From Deinococcus radiophilus (GTDB lineage: Bacteria > Deinococcota > Deinococci > Deinococcales > Deinococcaceae): a DNA stretch of 64,000 nucleotides. The stretch spans positions 1,816,001 to 1,880,000 of the forward strand of contig NZ_CP086380.1 of assembly GCF_020889625.1 (NCBI RefSeq), in the 5' to 3' direction. Every line of letters begins with the position of its first letter. Position 1 is the stretch's first letter. The notes beneath the pieces were generated by a model. That model was not told where the DNA came from, ran no database searches, and worked only from the letters and a program-made list of their open reading frames with translations. Shown in pieces: positions 18,806-28,047 of this stretch. Made by a program: the position numbers and the translations under genes.

Positions 18806-19129
18806 TTAGAGAGTGCCACTGGAGCGGAGCAATACTGCTTCACCTGACATCGGCACTGCCGACCACACGACTCCGGCAGGCAGCGCCACCGTTTCGCCGG
18901 CCTGCAGCCGCAGCCACTGGCCTGCTGGTAGGTCAATCACCACCTCACCCGACAGGCACAGCACCCACTCGCCCGCGCCCTGCACCTGCTGACCCGGCAG
19001 CTTGCGGGTCAGCTGCAGCACGTGCTGCGAGACGAGTGCCTCACCCGCAGGTAGGGCCACCCAGGTGTCACTTTGGGCGGCGGCCAGGCGCGGCAGGTGG
19101 AGTGGGGCAGGGCCAGGCATCTTACTCAA
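18806..19129 (-). CDS. Small cupin-domain protein
   Basis: 107 residues from a TTG at 19129, or 104 from the ATG at 19120. It shows a cupin barrel: HVLQLTRKLPGQQV, GEWVLCLSGEVVIDLP and LQAGETVALPAGVVW. The classical metal-binding His and Glu of cupin motif 1 are largely absent, so it may be non-catalytic. It begins 9 bases after the SUFU gene stop, making it third in the topA operon. The role is unknown. Confidence 0.8.
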   Translation of the reverse strand: MSKMPGPAPLHLPRLAAAQSDTWVALPAGEALVSQHVLQLTRKLPGQQVQGAGEWVLCLSGEVVIDLPAGQWLRLQAGETVALPAGVVWSAVPMSGEAVLLRSSGTL

Positions 19130-19138
19130 AGATATCTT

Positions 19139-19690
19139 CTAAAGGGAAGGGCGACGCAAGTCAAAAACATCTACCTCTTGTGCCTCCAGCATATCTTCAA
19201 AGGCGTTCACGTCATCGCAGCGGAGCATCTCCAGCTCAGCGGCACTGATCAGAATCATTTGCACCGGGCGCAGCGCTGGAGCAGTAAAAGATTCTGGCAG
19301 TCCATGCGGCGCAGTGAAATACACAGCGGTCTTACCCGTCAAAGTGATGAAGTCGGGGGACAGGATCGCGGAAATCTCCAGCCACATTCCCCGCTGTAGG
19401 GAATGACCACCTGACGCCAACCAGAAGGTCAGGATGTTGCCCAAAAGGTCTGGCATAACATCAAAGGCCGTGTCAGCCACCGTATAGACTTCCGTTTCCG
19501 GGTGCAGGCGGCTAAAGCCCAGCGAAGCGAAGACGACACATTCCGTGATGGCCTGGGGAAAAGACAGGACCTGTACGGTGCCCACCGCACCTGGGTAACG
19601 CCGAACCTCGTCATATTCACCCAGAAAGGCCATGAAGTGGTCCAGCCAGCGCTCACCCAACCCGTTGACCACTGGCTCAGACGATCCCAT
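19139..19690 (-). CDS. Suppressor-of-fused (SUFU) domain protein
   Basis: 183 residues with the bacterial SUFU signature: VLSFPQAITECVVFASLGFSRL, TEVYTVAD, a central aromatic-rich sheet, then ISAAELEMLRCDDVNAFEDML at the C terminus. In other bacteria these domains occur as immunity proteins of polymorphic toxins or as stand-alone proteins of unknown role; no toxin is nearby. The start ATG at 19690 overlaps the topA stop by 14 bases, so it is translated from the topA message. Confidence 0.82.
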   Translation of the reverse strand: MGSSEPVVNGLGERWLDHFMAFLGEYDEVRRYPGAVGTVQVLSFPQAITECVVFASLGFSRLHPETEVYTVADTAFDVMPDLLGNILTFWLASGGHSLQRGMWLEISAILSPDFITLTGKTAVYFTAPHGLPESFTAPALRPVQMILISAAELEMLRCDDVNAFEDMLEAQEVDVFDLRRPSL

Positions 19691-22600
19691 CGGCCCGCGC
19701 TGCTTGATTCAGCTTCTTGCTGGCCTGCAGCGCCATGCCCCGCGCTTGTTTGACGTCCAGGCCCAGTTCAGGAGCCACCTCTTCTACTCGGCGACCCTGC
19801 TCGCGGGTCGCCGTGACCAACGCCCGCTCTTCGGGGCTGAGGACGCTCAAATACGGCTTTAAGCGCTCCCAGGTGATCGGGGCTTTTTTGGCCGTAGCCG
19901 AAGCTTTGCGGCTGGCTGAGGACCCACCCGCCGCCGTCTTGCTGGGGGCAGTTTTGCGGGCTGGGGCCGCCGCACTGCCGCCGACCCCATCAGCCCGCGC
20001 CGCCTGATTCAGCCGTTTGCTGGCTTGCAGCGCCATCCCTTTGGCCCGCTTGAGGTCTAAGCCCAATTCAGGCGCGACGGCGTCCACTTTGCGCCCCTGT
20101 TCGCGGGTCGCGGTGACCAGCTGCCGCTCGGTGTCGTCCAACACGCTCAGGTAGGGTTTCAGGTCGTCCCAGGAGAGGGCAGCCTTGGCCGGGGCTTCGG
20201 CCTTCTTGGCACTCGCCTTCGGCTTGGCGCTGGCAGCTTTTTTCCCTCTGCCCGCTTTGCTTTTAGGCTCCTTGCCGCGCTCCTGCATGATGTCCAGAGC
20301 CTGTTCAGCGCTCAGGGTTTCAGCGCTTTCGCCCTGCCGCAAGGTGGCGTTGCGCTCACCGTCGGTCAGGTAGGGACCATAGCGGCCCTTCTTCAGCTGA
20401 ATGTCACTGTGGCCCTCGTTCTGATACACCGCCAGCGGCTCGGCGGCCTGACCACGCCCGCCGTATTTGGGCTGCTTGAAGATGTCCTCGGCCTGGGCCA
20501 GGGTGACGTCGAACAGTTGATCATGGCTGGTCAGGCTGCGCGAGTCGCTGCCACGCTTAATGTAAGGGCCATAGCGTCCGTTCATGGCCCAGACTTCCTG
20601 GCCGTCACTGACGCCCACCAGACGCGGCAGACTGAGCAGTTCCAGCGCCCGTTCCAACGTCATGCTGCCCAGGCTGTCGCTGGGAAACAGGCTGGCCGAC
20701 TTGAGCGGCTTGCCTTCTTCGCCACCCAGCGACACATAGGGACCGTAGCGCCCGCTGCGGGCAAATACCAGCTGGCCGCTTTCCGGGTCGGTGCCCAGTT
20801 CGTTGTCGCCGCTAGGCTGGGCCATCAGCTCCTCGGCACGCTCCAGGGTCAGCTCGTCGGGCACCAGGTCTTCGGGCAAGTTGGCCTTGCTGTCACCGCG
20901 CTGCATATAGGGACCGTAGCGCCCCACCCGCAGCTCGATGCCGCTGCCACGCAGCCGGGGCACGTCAATGGTGGCGATGCCACGGGCGTCAATCTCGCCC
21001 ATCTTGGTTTCGATGAGGGGACGCAGGCCGAACGCCGGAGCTTCGCCCTCACGCGGCGCAGACCCTGTCCCCAGATAAAAGCGCTCCAGATATGGCACGC
21101 GGCTCTCGCGGCCTCCGGCGATCTCGTCCAGGTCTTCTTCCATGCGGGCGGTGAAATCGTAATCCACCAGTTGCCCGAAGTGATGTTCCAGCAGCGCCGA
21201 GGTCGCGAACGCCGTCCAGCTGGGCACCAGCGCTTGACCCTTGCGCTGAGCGTAGCCACGATCCTGAATGGTCTGGATGATGCTGGCGTAGGTGCTGGGC
21301 CGCCCGATGCCCGCCGCCTCCAGCCCCTGGACCAAGCTGGCCTCGGTAAAGCGGGCCGGGGGCTGGGTTTCGTGGCTTTCGGCAGCCACGTCCTGTGCAG
21401 TCGCAGTGTCGCCCTCTTTCAGTGGGGGCAGGTGGGTTTCACGGTCGCCTAGTGCGGCGGCGGGGTCGTCACTGCCTTCTACATAGGCCCGCAGAAATCC
21501 AGCGAACTGAATGGTCCGCCCCGAAGCGGCCAGCGTCAGGGCCTCGCCGTTCACCTGTCCACCCAGGCGCACCCGCAGGCTCAGGCCTTTGGCGTCAGCC
21601 ATCTGCGAGGCGACGGTACGCTTCCAGATCAGGTCGTACAGTCGCCACTCGGCGCCGCCCAGCTCGCTGCGCAATTGCTCAGGCGTGCGGAACGTGCTGC
21701 CCGCCGGACGAATCGCCTCGTGGGCTTCCTGAGCATTTTTGGCCTTTTTGGCATAGACACGGGGCTGCGGCGACACATGGTCCTGACCGTACATCTGCGC
21801 GGCCTGCTGCCGGGCTGCGTTGACCGCCTCGGCGCTCAGGTTGGTCGAATCGGTCCGCATATAGGTGATGTAGCCGCCCTCATAGAGCCGCTGGGCGGCC
21901 CGCATGGTGTCACGCGAGCTGAGGCGCAGCTTGCGCCCGCCTTCTTGCTGCAAAGTCGAGGTAATAAAGGGTGCGGGCGGCCGCTGGGTGAACGGCTTTT
22001 CCTCGGCGCTCAGAACCCGCAGCGGCTGACCACGCAGCCCCGCCGCCAGCGCCTGGGCTTCAGCTTCGGTCAGCAACCGGGTGTCACTGCCCTGCTTCAC
22101 TTTGCCGGTGTTGGGGTCAAAATCCTTGCCCACGGCCAGCCGTTCGCCCCCCACTTCGGTCAGGCGGGCCGGAAAGGTCTGACCGTCCTTGAGCGCCGTG
22201 ACCAGTAGGTCCCACCACGTCCCGCTGACAAACAGCATCCGCTCACGTTCGCGCTCCACCAGCATCCGGGTCGCTACACTCTGCACCCGGCCGGCCGACA
22301 GCTTGGGAGCCACCTTTTTCCATAGCACTGGGCTGACCTCGTAACCGTACAGGCGGTCCAGGGCGCGGCGGGTTTCCTGGGCTTCGACCAAGTTGGTGTC
22401 GATCTCGCGCGGCGACTGAATCGCCTTTTGGATCGCCTCTTTGGTGATCTCGTGAAAGACCATCCGGCGCACCGGCACCTTGGGCCGCAGTTCCTCGTAG
22501 AGGTGCCAGGCGATGCTCTCCCCTTCGCGGTCATCGTCGGTCGCCAGAATAATTTCGTCGGCCTGGGCGGCCAGCTTGCGTAGCCGGGCCACATGGGTCC

Positions 22601-22823
22601 GCTTTTCGGGCGACACGACATACAGCGGCTTAAAGCCGTCGTCTACATTCAGCCCCAGGCGTGCCCACGATTCTTTTTTGTACTTCTCGGGGATGTCGGC
22701 GGCGCTGCGCGGCAGGTCGCGGATATGCCCAATGCTGGACTCCACCGCGTAGCCTTTGCCCAGGTATTTGGCGATGGTCTTGGCTTTGGCTGGCGATTCC
22801 ACGATAACCAGAGTGTTCGGCAT
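19677..22823 (-). CDS. topA: DNA topoisomerase I
   Basis: Type IA topoisomerase relaxing negative supercoils, 1048 residues. Toprim domain at the N terminus (VIVESPAKAKT, TDDDREGESIAWH), active-site Tyr321 in GGYITYMRTDSTNLS, and four GRYGPY C-terminal repeats in place of zinc fingers, as in actinobacterial TopA. A Lys/Ala-rich linker follows, then two near-identical 67-residue modules at about 880-946 and 978-1048, each LKPYLSVL to NQAARADG, with a helix-turn-helix look. The start at 22823 has GAGGGGAG 11 bases upstream. It is the first gene of an operon with SUFU and cupin genes. Confidence 0.96.
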   Translation of the reverse strand: MPNTLVIVESPAKAKTIAKYLGKGYAVESSIGHIRDLPRSAADIPEKYKKESWARLGLNVDDGFKPLYVVSPEKRTHVARLRKLAAQADEIILATDDDREGESIAWHLYEELRPKVPVRRMVFHEITKEAIQKAIQSPREIDTNLVEAQETRRALDRLYGYEVSPVLWKKVAPKLSAGRVQSVATRMLVERERERMLFVSGTWWDLLVTALKDGQTFPARLTEVGGERLAVGKDFDPNTGKVKQGSDTRLLTEAEAQALAAGLRGQPLRVLSAEEKPFTQRPPAPFITSTLQQEGGRKLRLSSRDTMRAAQRLYEGGYITYMRTDSTNLSAEAVNAARQQAAQMYGQDHVSPQPRVYAKKAKNAQEAHEAIRPAGSTFRTPEQLRSELGGAEWRLYDLIWKRTVASQMADAKGLSLRVRLGGQVNGEALTLAASGRTIQFAGFLRAYVEGSDDPAAALGDRETHLPPLKEGDTATAQDVAAESHETQPPARFTEASLVQGLEAAGIGRPSTYASIIQTIQDRGYAQRKGQALVPSWTAFATSALLEHHFGQLVDYDFTARMEEDLDEIAGGRESRVPYLERFYLGTGSAPREGEAPAFGLRPLIETKMGEIDARGIATIDVPRLRGSGIELRVGRYGPYMQRGDSKANLPEDLVPDELTLERAEELMAQPSGDNELGTDPESGQLVFARSGRYGPYVSLGGEEGKPLKSASLFPSDSLGSMTLERALELLSLPRLVGVSDGQEVWAMNGRYGPYIKRGSDSRSLTSHDQLFDVTLAQAEDIFKQPKYGGRGQAAEPLAVYQNEGHSDIQLKKGRYGPYLTDGERNATLRQGESAETLSAEQALDIMQERGKEPKSKAGRGKKAASAKPKASAKKAEAPAKAALSWDDLKPYLSVLDDTERQLVTATREQGRKVDAVAPELGLDLKRAKGMALQASKRLNQAARADGVGGSAAAPARKTAPSKTAAGGSSASRKASATAKKAPITWERLKPYLSVLSPEERALVTATREQGRRVEEVAPELGLDVKQARGMALQASKKLNQAARADGIV

Positions 22824-22954
22824 GAAAAAAACTTCTCCCCTCAGCGGTGGCCCCTCCGGGCCGGCTTGCTGAATTCCTGTGAATTGCAAGGAGGCTATCA
22901 CGGCCCCTTTTTCAGACTGTGCGGCCAGGCTGTCAGGCGGCTCGCCACGCGCTT

Positions 22955-23050
22955 TCGCTATTCGCTCCGCTCACGGGGGCGATTTTGTCCTGGGCAGCGG
23001 GGCGGCCCGCCACCCTCTTCGCTACTCGCTCCGCTCACGGGGGCGATTTT
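22955..23050. repeat. Pair of 33-bp direct repeats
   Basis: TCGCTATTCGCTCCGCTCAC with GGGGGCGATTTTG at 22955-22987 recurs at 23018-23050 with a single T to C change. The 63-base period falls in the 246-base gap between the divergent topA and YdcF-like genes. I see no coding there. A further TCGCTCCGCTCACGGG core is shared, which suggests a dispersed intergenic repeat family. Confidence 0.8.
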
Positions 23051-23069
23051 GGCTTATGCTGGGCGGCGC

Positions 23070-23648
23070 ATGCTTGGGTTGTTCCGCTTCCTGCTGTTGC
23101 TCCTGATTCTGGGGGCAGCTTTTGTGCTGTGGCCTATCGGCGTGCCGGACGAAGCGCCCCATGACACCTTGATCGTGCTGGGGGCCGCGCAGTATTCAGG
23201 GCGCCCCAGCCCCGCCTTCCGGGTACGGCTGGACCACGCGCTGGAACTGTATCAGGCTGGCGGGATTCGGACCATCGTGGTGACCGGCGGGCGCATAGAG
23301 GGCGACCCTTACACCGAGGGCGGAGTAGGCACGGCTTATCTGTATCGCCAGGGAGTGCCGAGGAGTGCCCTGCTGGCTGAGGAGCGCAGCCGCACCACCG
23401 AGCAGAACCTGAACTACGCCGCCAAGCTGGTGTCCCCCGGCACATCAGTGACCATCGTGACTGACCGGGTCCATGCGCCGCGTGCCCTGGCGATGGCGCG
23501 TGACCTGGGCATGGACGCCAATGCCAGTCCCAGTGCGCTGTGGCAAAACGTGAGCCCGCGCTACCTGCTGCGCGAAAAGGCCGCCTGGCTGGCCTATCAG
23601 TTGTTCGGTTACACCGGTCAGACCCACTCGGAACCCCACAGCGGCTAG
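23070..23648 (+). CDS. YdcF/ElyC-like DUF218 protein
   Basis: 192 residues, one N-terminal membrane helix (LFRFLLLLLILGAAFVLW), then a DUF218 domain: DTLIVLGAAQYSGRPSPAFRVRL, IVVTGGRI, GVPRSALLAEERSRTTEQNL and VTIVTDRVHAPRALAMA. This family includes ElyC and SanA, which influence envelope polysaccharide synthesis. The long upstream open frame to 22593 runs through the repeats and is not used; ATG 23070 gives the standard N terminus. TATGCT lies 9 bases before. Confidence 0.88.
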   Translation: MLGLFRFLLLLLILGAAFVLWPIGVPDEAPHDTLIVLGAAQYSGRPSPAFRVRLDHALELYQAGGIRTIVVTGGRIEGDPYTEGGVGTAYLYRQGVPRSALLAEERSRTTEQNLNYAAKLVSPGTSVTIVTDRVHAPRALAMARDLGMDANASPSALWQNVSPRYLLREKAAWLAYQLFGYTGQTHSEPHSG

Positions 23649-23689
23649 CACTCCGGCACGGCACAGCCCCACATGTCACACTGAAGCTC

Positions 23690-24721
23690 ATGTCCACCGA
23701 TACCAGCCTGTTCACTGCGCTGGAGGCACTGCGGCCCTGGCTGGGACTGGCCGGCCTGGGCCTGCTCCTGTTCGCACTGCTGGACCTCCTGACCACCAGT
23801 TTGCAGATGGGCGAAGGTCCCCTGACCCGCGCCATATATCGCGGCACCACCCGCTTGCTGCACGCTCTGCGGCGGCGCCGGGACCGGCGCGAAGTACTGG
23901 CCTGGAATCCGATCTGGATGGTGATGGGCACGTTCATCAGCTGGTTCGTGCTGACCTGGCTCGGCTGGACGCTGCTGTTCTGGTCCCAGGCAGACCTGGT
24001 GACCTGGGCCGAGGATGAGCAACCGGCTTCCCTGACCGACACCGCCTACTTCGTGGGCTACACCCTGACCACGCTGGGCCTGGGCGACCTGCACGCCAAG
24101 ACCTCCGGCTGGCGGCTGCTTACCCCACTGGCAGCGCTGAATGGGTTTTTCCTGTTGACCTTCGCCATCACCTTCCTGACGCCCATAGCATCATCACGCA
24201 GTGAGCGGCGACAGGTTTCGCTCCGTATCTTCCGGGCTGGCCCCACCCCTCAGGCCTTTGTGCTGACTGGGCTGAACGACCACCCGCACGGCCTGGCTGG
24301 GCTGCTGCATGATCTGAGCGGCGACCTGATCCGACTGGATGCCCAGCACCGCAGCGCCCTCTTTCTGCATTCCTTCTACGACCACTATGCCGAGGTAGAC
24401 CCGCACCTGCAACTGGCGGTGCTGGGCGAGGCACTCTTGATCGCGCAGTATGGCCTCAAGGACGGGCCACCCAAGCGCCTCCAGGCAGTACGCGACTCGG
24501 TGGAGGGCCTCATCTGGTCCTTTTATGAGGTGCAGGACCGGGGCCAAAGCCCGTTGCCACCGCTGTCGCTGGAGCCCTTGCGACAGCAAGGGGTGAACGT
24601 GGTAGACGCAGCCGAGTTCCAGGCCGCACTTGAGCGTGAGCAAGAGTTTCGCCGGGGCCTGTACGACATGGCAACCACCGCCGGATGGCCAGCAGAGAAG
24701 GTGACTGGCAGCGGGGACTGA
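23690..24721 (+). CDS. Potassium-channel-like membrane protein
   Basis: 343 residues with an N-terminal helix (LGLAGLGLLLFALLDLL), a second helix (MGTFISWFVLTWLGWTLLFW), and a pore loop plus inner helix: FVGYTLTTLGLGDL, then LTPLAALNGFFLLTFAITFL. The filter TLGLGD differs from the standard T(I/V)GYGD by having Leu for Tyr. A roughly 180-residue cytoplasmic C-terminal region of unknown family follows. ATG 23690 is chosen because it gives the first helix directly. The function is probably ion conductance; selectivity is uncertain. Confidence 0.8.
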   Translation: MSTDTSLFTALEALRPWLGLAGLGLLLFALLDLLTTSLQMGEGPLTRAIYRGTTRLLHALRRRRDRREVLAWNPIWMVMGTFISWFVLTWLGWTLLFWSQADLVTWAEDEQPASLTDTAYFVGYTLTTLGLGDLHAKTSGWRLLTPLAALNGFFLLTFAITFLTPIASSRSERRQVSLRIFRAGPTPQAFVLTGLNDHPHGLAGLLHDLSGDLIRLDAQHRSALFLHSFYDHYAEVDPHLQLAVLGEALLIAQYGLKDGPPKRLQAVRDSVEGLIWSFYEVQDRGQSPLPPLSLEPLRQQGVNVVDAAEFQAALEREQEFRRGLYDMATTAGWPAEKVTGSGD

Positions 24722-24724
24722 CGC

Positions 24725-26398
24725 TCAGCCGCGCCGCAAGCGGCGGGTCACGCCGTCCACTTCGGGCATCTTCAGCAGCACGGCTCCGCCCAGGTACACC
24801 GCCAGGCCCAGACCGCCGGCCACCGCCAGCACCAGCAGGCTGGGCAGCAGCGGCCCCGCGTCCGGCAGCAGCAGCGACACCACCCAGGCGGTCAGCCCCG
24901 CCAGCCCGGCCAGCGGCACCGCGCGGCCCAGGTGGTTCAGCAGCGGCGACAGGGGCAGCGGTACGGCGCGGCGGTACATCCAGATCAGCGCCAGCGTCAT
25001 CAGCACCCCGCTGATCGCCGTGCTGACCCCGAACCCCCAGAACCCGATGACCGGCACCAGGGCGTTGTACAGCACCACTTCCAGCACAAAACCCACGGCG
25101 CTGATCACCACGGCGTCACGGGTGCGCTCGCGGGCATAAAAGGTCCGCAGCAAGATGGTCACCATCGCCCAGGGAATCAGCGCCAGCGCCCAGCCTGACA
25201 GGATGCCGCTGGCCGCGTTGAAGCGGGTTTCAGGCATAGTGCCACTCAGGTTGAAGATGCTGGCAGCGTAGGGGGCCAGTGCCACCAGCAGCGCACTGAT
25301 CGGCGCAGCCATAAAAGTGGTGGTCCGCAGGCCCTGCAAGGTCAGCGCCCGGAAGCCGGTCCAGTTGCCGTCGGCGGCCAGCTGCGAGAAGCGCGGAAAC
25401 ATCGCCAGCGCCGGCGATACCACGAACAGGCCATTGGCCATGGTAAACAGGGCTTCAGCGTTGGTGTAACCGGCCTGGGTACCGGGCGGGAACAGCTGCG
25501 CGTTGCTGAGCAGGCGCGACACATACACGTTCAGGATCTGCCGGGTGCCGGCGGTCAGGGTAAAGGGGGCCATCTGTTTCAAGACCCGCCCCAGCGCCGG
25601 GTGGCGGCCCAGCGTGGGCCGGGGCAACAGCCCGAAACGGTTCAGCGCCGGCAACTGCACCACCAACTGCGCCAGCCCGCCGATCAGCCAGCCCATGGCC
25701 AGCCAGGTGGCCTGCTGGGGCAACAGCAGCAGCGCGATGATGCTGGCGATGTTAAAGGCCACCGGGGCGAAACTGCTTTCCTTGAAGTGCTCGTCGGCGT
25801 TCAGCAGGCCCATCGCCACGCTGGAGAGGCTAATCAGCATCAGGAACGGCATCACCAGCCGGGTCATGTAAAGCGTCAAGACCGGGTCCACGTTGCTGTT
25901 GTCGGCCAGCAACAGGTCCACGACCCAGGGCGCGGCCAGGATGCCCACGGCGGTCAGGACCAGGTTCACTGCGATCATCACACCGCTGAACACCTGGGCC
26001 AACCGGCGGCGCTCCACCGTGTTCAGCGACTTGTAGACCGGAATAAAGGAGTTGACCAGGGCGCCCTCGGCCAGCAGTTCGCGCAGCAGGTTGGGTACCC
26101 GCACCGCCGCCGTAAAGGCGTCCATGGTGGTGTTGTCGAACAGGTTGATGATCTGCTGGCGGAACACGCCCGACAGCCGCGACCCCAGCGTGCCCAGCAT
26201 GACCACGGCGGTGTTGCGCCGCACCGACTTGGGGCCGCCGCCGCTGCCCCGCCCGCCACGCGCTCCGGCACTCCTCACGGACTGGGTGCCCTCGGACGGC
26301 TCCGGGGTCACACTCCCGTGGGCATCGTGCAGGCCCGTTTCGGCAGTGGGCGCATCGGGGCCAACGTGGTCCGGGGCAGGGGGCTGGGAGGCGCTCAC
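24725..26398 (-). CDS. murJ: Lipid II flippase MurJ
   Basis: 557-residue polytopic membrane protein (MVF/MviN family) that flips lipid II for peptidoglycan synthesis. After a roughly 60-residue charged N-terminal tail come NTAVVMLGTLGSRLSGVFRQQ, NLLRELLAEGALVNSFIPVY and ALLPWAMV-like helices, 14 spans in all by inspection. GTG 26398 is preferred over the longer frame because TACAGT ends 7 bases upstream. It is divergent from the PAP2 gene by about 70 bases and convergent with the channel gene by 3 bases. Confidence 0.92.
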   Translation of the reverse strand: MSASQPPAPDHVGPDAPTAETGLHDAHGSVTPEPSEGTQSVRSAGARGGRGSGGGPKSVRRNTAVVMLGTLGSRLSGVFRQQIINLFDNTTMDAFTAAVRVPNLLRELLAEGALVNSFIPVYKSLNTVERRRLAQVFSGVMIAVNLVLTAVGILAAPWVVDLLLADNSNVDPVLTLYMTRLVMPFLMLISLSSVAMGLLNADEHFKESSFAPVAFNIASIIALLLLPQQATWLAMGWLIGGLAQLVVQLPALNRFGLLPRPTLGRHPALGRVLKQMAPFTLTAGTRQILNVYVSRLLSNAQLFPPGTQAGYTNAEALFTMANGLFVVSPALAMFPRFSQLAADGNWTGFRALTLQGLRTTTFMAAPISALLVALAPYAASIFNLSGTMPETRFNAASGILSGWALALIPWAMVTILLRTFYARERTRDAVVISAVGFVLEVVLYNALVPVIGFWGFGVSTAISGVLMTLALIWMYRRAVPLPLSPLLNHLGRAVPLAGLAGLTAWVVSLLLPDAGPLLPSLLVLAVAGGLGLAVYLGGAVLLKMPEVDGVTRRLRRG

Positions 26399-26468
26399 GA
26401 GTGAAACTGTAGCGTATGAAACGGGAAATGCAGTAGGTGTGAGGGTGGGGTGCCATACTGCTGCTCCT

Positions 26469-27242
26469 ATGACCCCGCCGCTGCGCACCCACCGCCTGAA
26501 CCTCCGGACCCTGGCCCTGCTGGCGTTGGGGATCGTCCTGCCCCTGCTGGTGGTGGGCGAGCTGGCCGAGGACCTGCTGGAGAAGGAACGCTTCCGGCTG
26601 GAAGTACCGATTATGGATTGGATCCACGCCCACGCCGGCACGACACTGACCCGAGTGAGCCTGAGCCTGCATGAACTGGGCGGCCCACTGACCATGAGTT
26701 TTCTGGTGCTCCTGGTGGCTGCCTTGCTCTATCAACAGCGCCACCGTGCCGAAGCGCTGCTGGCGCTGCTGGGCATAGGCGGCACGGTGCTGATCACTGC
26801 GGCCATGAAGCTGGTGTTTGACCGCTCCCGACCGGAACTGTGGCCCCGGCTGGTAGAAGAAACGGGCGCGTCATTTCCCAGTGGGCACAGTGCAGCGGCG
26901 GCAGCCCTGGCGACCTTCGTAGTGATTGTGTTGTGGGGCACCCGCTGGCGCTGGCCCGCGCTGCTGCTGGCGCTGGCCTACACCCTGCTGATGGGCTACT
27001 CGCGCATGGTGCTGGGCGTGCATTTGCCCACCGATGTGCTGGCTGGCTGGATGACCGGACTGGCAACGGTGAGCGGTGTCTACCGCCTAATGCGCAGACG
27101 GATCAAGGCCCAGGGCGCAGGCCGTCTGCCTCTGCCTACCCAGCACGCACCCGCAGCAGACACGGAGATGGGACACCTGGAACCGGAAAAGGAAGCGCCG
27201 ACCGCCCGGCAGTCACCGCTGACCGCTAAGCTGCGCCCATGA
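26469..27242 (+). CDS. PAP2-superfamily membrane phosphatase
   Basis: 257 residues with about five membrane spans and the three phosphatase motifs: [21 protein letters not shown] and [13 protein letters not shown], all catalytic residues present. Likely dephosphorylates an isoprenoid or lipid pyrophosphate or phosphatidic acid at the membrane. A Pro/Glu-rich cytoplasmic tail of about 50 residues follows. The stop overlaps the next start (ATGA), so it is co-translated with the SDR. Next to murJ, a role in undecaprenyl phosphate recycling is plausible but unproven. Confidence 0.9.
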   Translation: MTPPLRTHRLNLRTLALLALGIVLPLLVVGELAEDLLEKERFRLEVPIMDWIHAHAGTTLTRVSLSLHELGGPLTMSFLVLLVAALLYQQRHRAEALLALLGIGGTVLITAAMKLVFDRSRPELWPRLVEETGASFPSGHSAAAAALATFVVIVLWGTRWRWPALLLALAYTLLMGYSRMVLGVHLPTDVLAGWMTGLATVSGVYRLMRRRIKAQGAGRLPLPTQHAPAADTEMGHLEPEKEAPTARQSPLTAKLRP

Positions 27243-27985
27243 GCGACAAGCTGACCGCCCTGATTACCGGAGCGGCCCAGGGCATTGGCCGGGCCACCGC
27301 TGAGCTGTACGCCGAGCGCGGCGACATGGTGCTGAGCGTGGACCTGCAGGACATCCCCAAACTGGGCCGACACCCCAGGGTGCAGGCCGACATCACCACC
27401 AGTGAGGGCCGCCAGCAGATTCTGGATGCGGCCCGCGCACTGGGCCACCTGGATGTCCTGGTCAATAACGCCGCCTATCAGGGCGCGGCGGGAGCGGTAC
27501 AGGACGTGTCCGAAGACGGCTGGCGGCGCACCCTGGACACCAACCTCACCGCCCCGCTGCTGCTGACCCGCCTACTGCTGCCGCTGATGGGTGACGGCAG
27601 CGCGGTGGTCAATGTTGCCAGCGTGCAGGGCCTCTTCGCTGAGCAGGGCAACGCTGCCTACAACGCCAGCAAAGGTGGCCTGGTCAACCTGACGCGGGCC
27701 ATGGCACTGGACCTGGCCCCGCTGGGACTGCGGGTGAACGCCGTGGCCCCTGGCGCGGTCAGTACCGAAGCGGTGGAGCAGGCCATCGGGGAGAGCGACG
27801 ACCCCAAGAAGACCCGCCGCGACTATGAAGACCTGCACGCCCTGCGCCGGATCGGTACGCCTAGGGAGGTGGCCCAGGTCATCCACTTTCTGGGCAGTGC
27901 CGAGGCCAGCTTTATGACTGGAGCCATCGTGCCAGTAGACGGCGGCATGACCAGCAGTTTCATGATGGCAGGACGGCCCGTCTAA
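27239..27985 (+). CDS. Short-chain dehydrogenase/reductase
   Basis: 248-residue classical SDR. It has [19 protein letters not shown] for NAD(P), NNAAYQG, Ser in VVNVASVQG, the active-site pair YNASKGG, and the tail [15 protein letters not shown]. Length is standard. It starts inside the PAP2 stop (4-base overlap). Substrate not predictable. A hairpin with GGCCCGG/CCGGGCT arms lies at 27993-28034. Confidence 0.92.
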   Translation: MSDKLTALITGAAQGIGRATAELYAERGDMVLSVDLQDIPKLGRHPRVQADITTSEGRQQILDAARALGHLDVLVNNAAYQGAAGAVQDVSEDGWRRTLDTNLTAPLLLTRLLLPLMGDGSAVVNVASVQGLFAEQGNAAYNASKGGLVNLTRAMALDLAPLGLRVNAVAPGAVSTEAVEQAIGESDDPKKTRRDYEDLHALRRIGTPREVAQVIHFLGSAEASFMTGAIVPVDGGMTSSFMMAGRPV

Positions 27986-27992
27986 TCCAGCG

Positions 27993-28034
27993 CCAAAACA
28001 AGGCCCGGCGGGAACGAATTCCCTACCGGGCTTG
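27993..28034 (+). terminator. Hairpin between the SDR and the small hydrophilic protein
   Basis: AAGGCCCGGCGGG and its imperfect complement CCTACCGGGCTT form a stem with an 11-base loop between two converging genes. The T-run is short, so it may act in both directions only weakly. Confidence 0.5.
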
Positions 28035-28047
28035 CCCAACCGAATGC

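Noticed and set aside
20409..21452. 347-codon frame antisense to topA
   Set aside because: Explained by codon bias of topA on the other strand.
22593..23069. Upstream extension of the YdcF-like reading frame
   Set aside because: It runs through the direct repeats and antisense topA; the signal-anchor begins at 23070.
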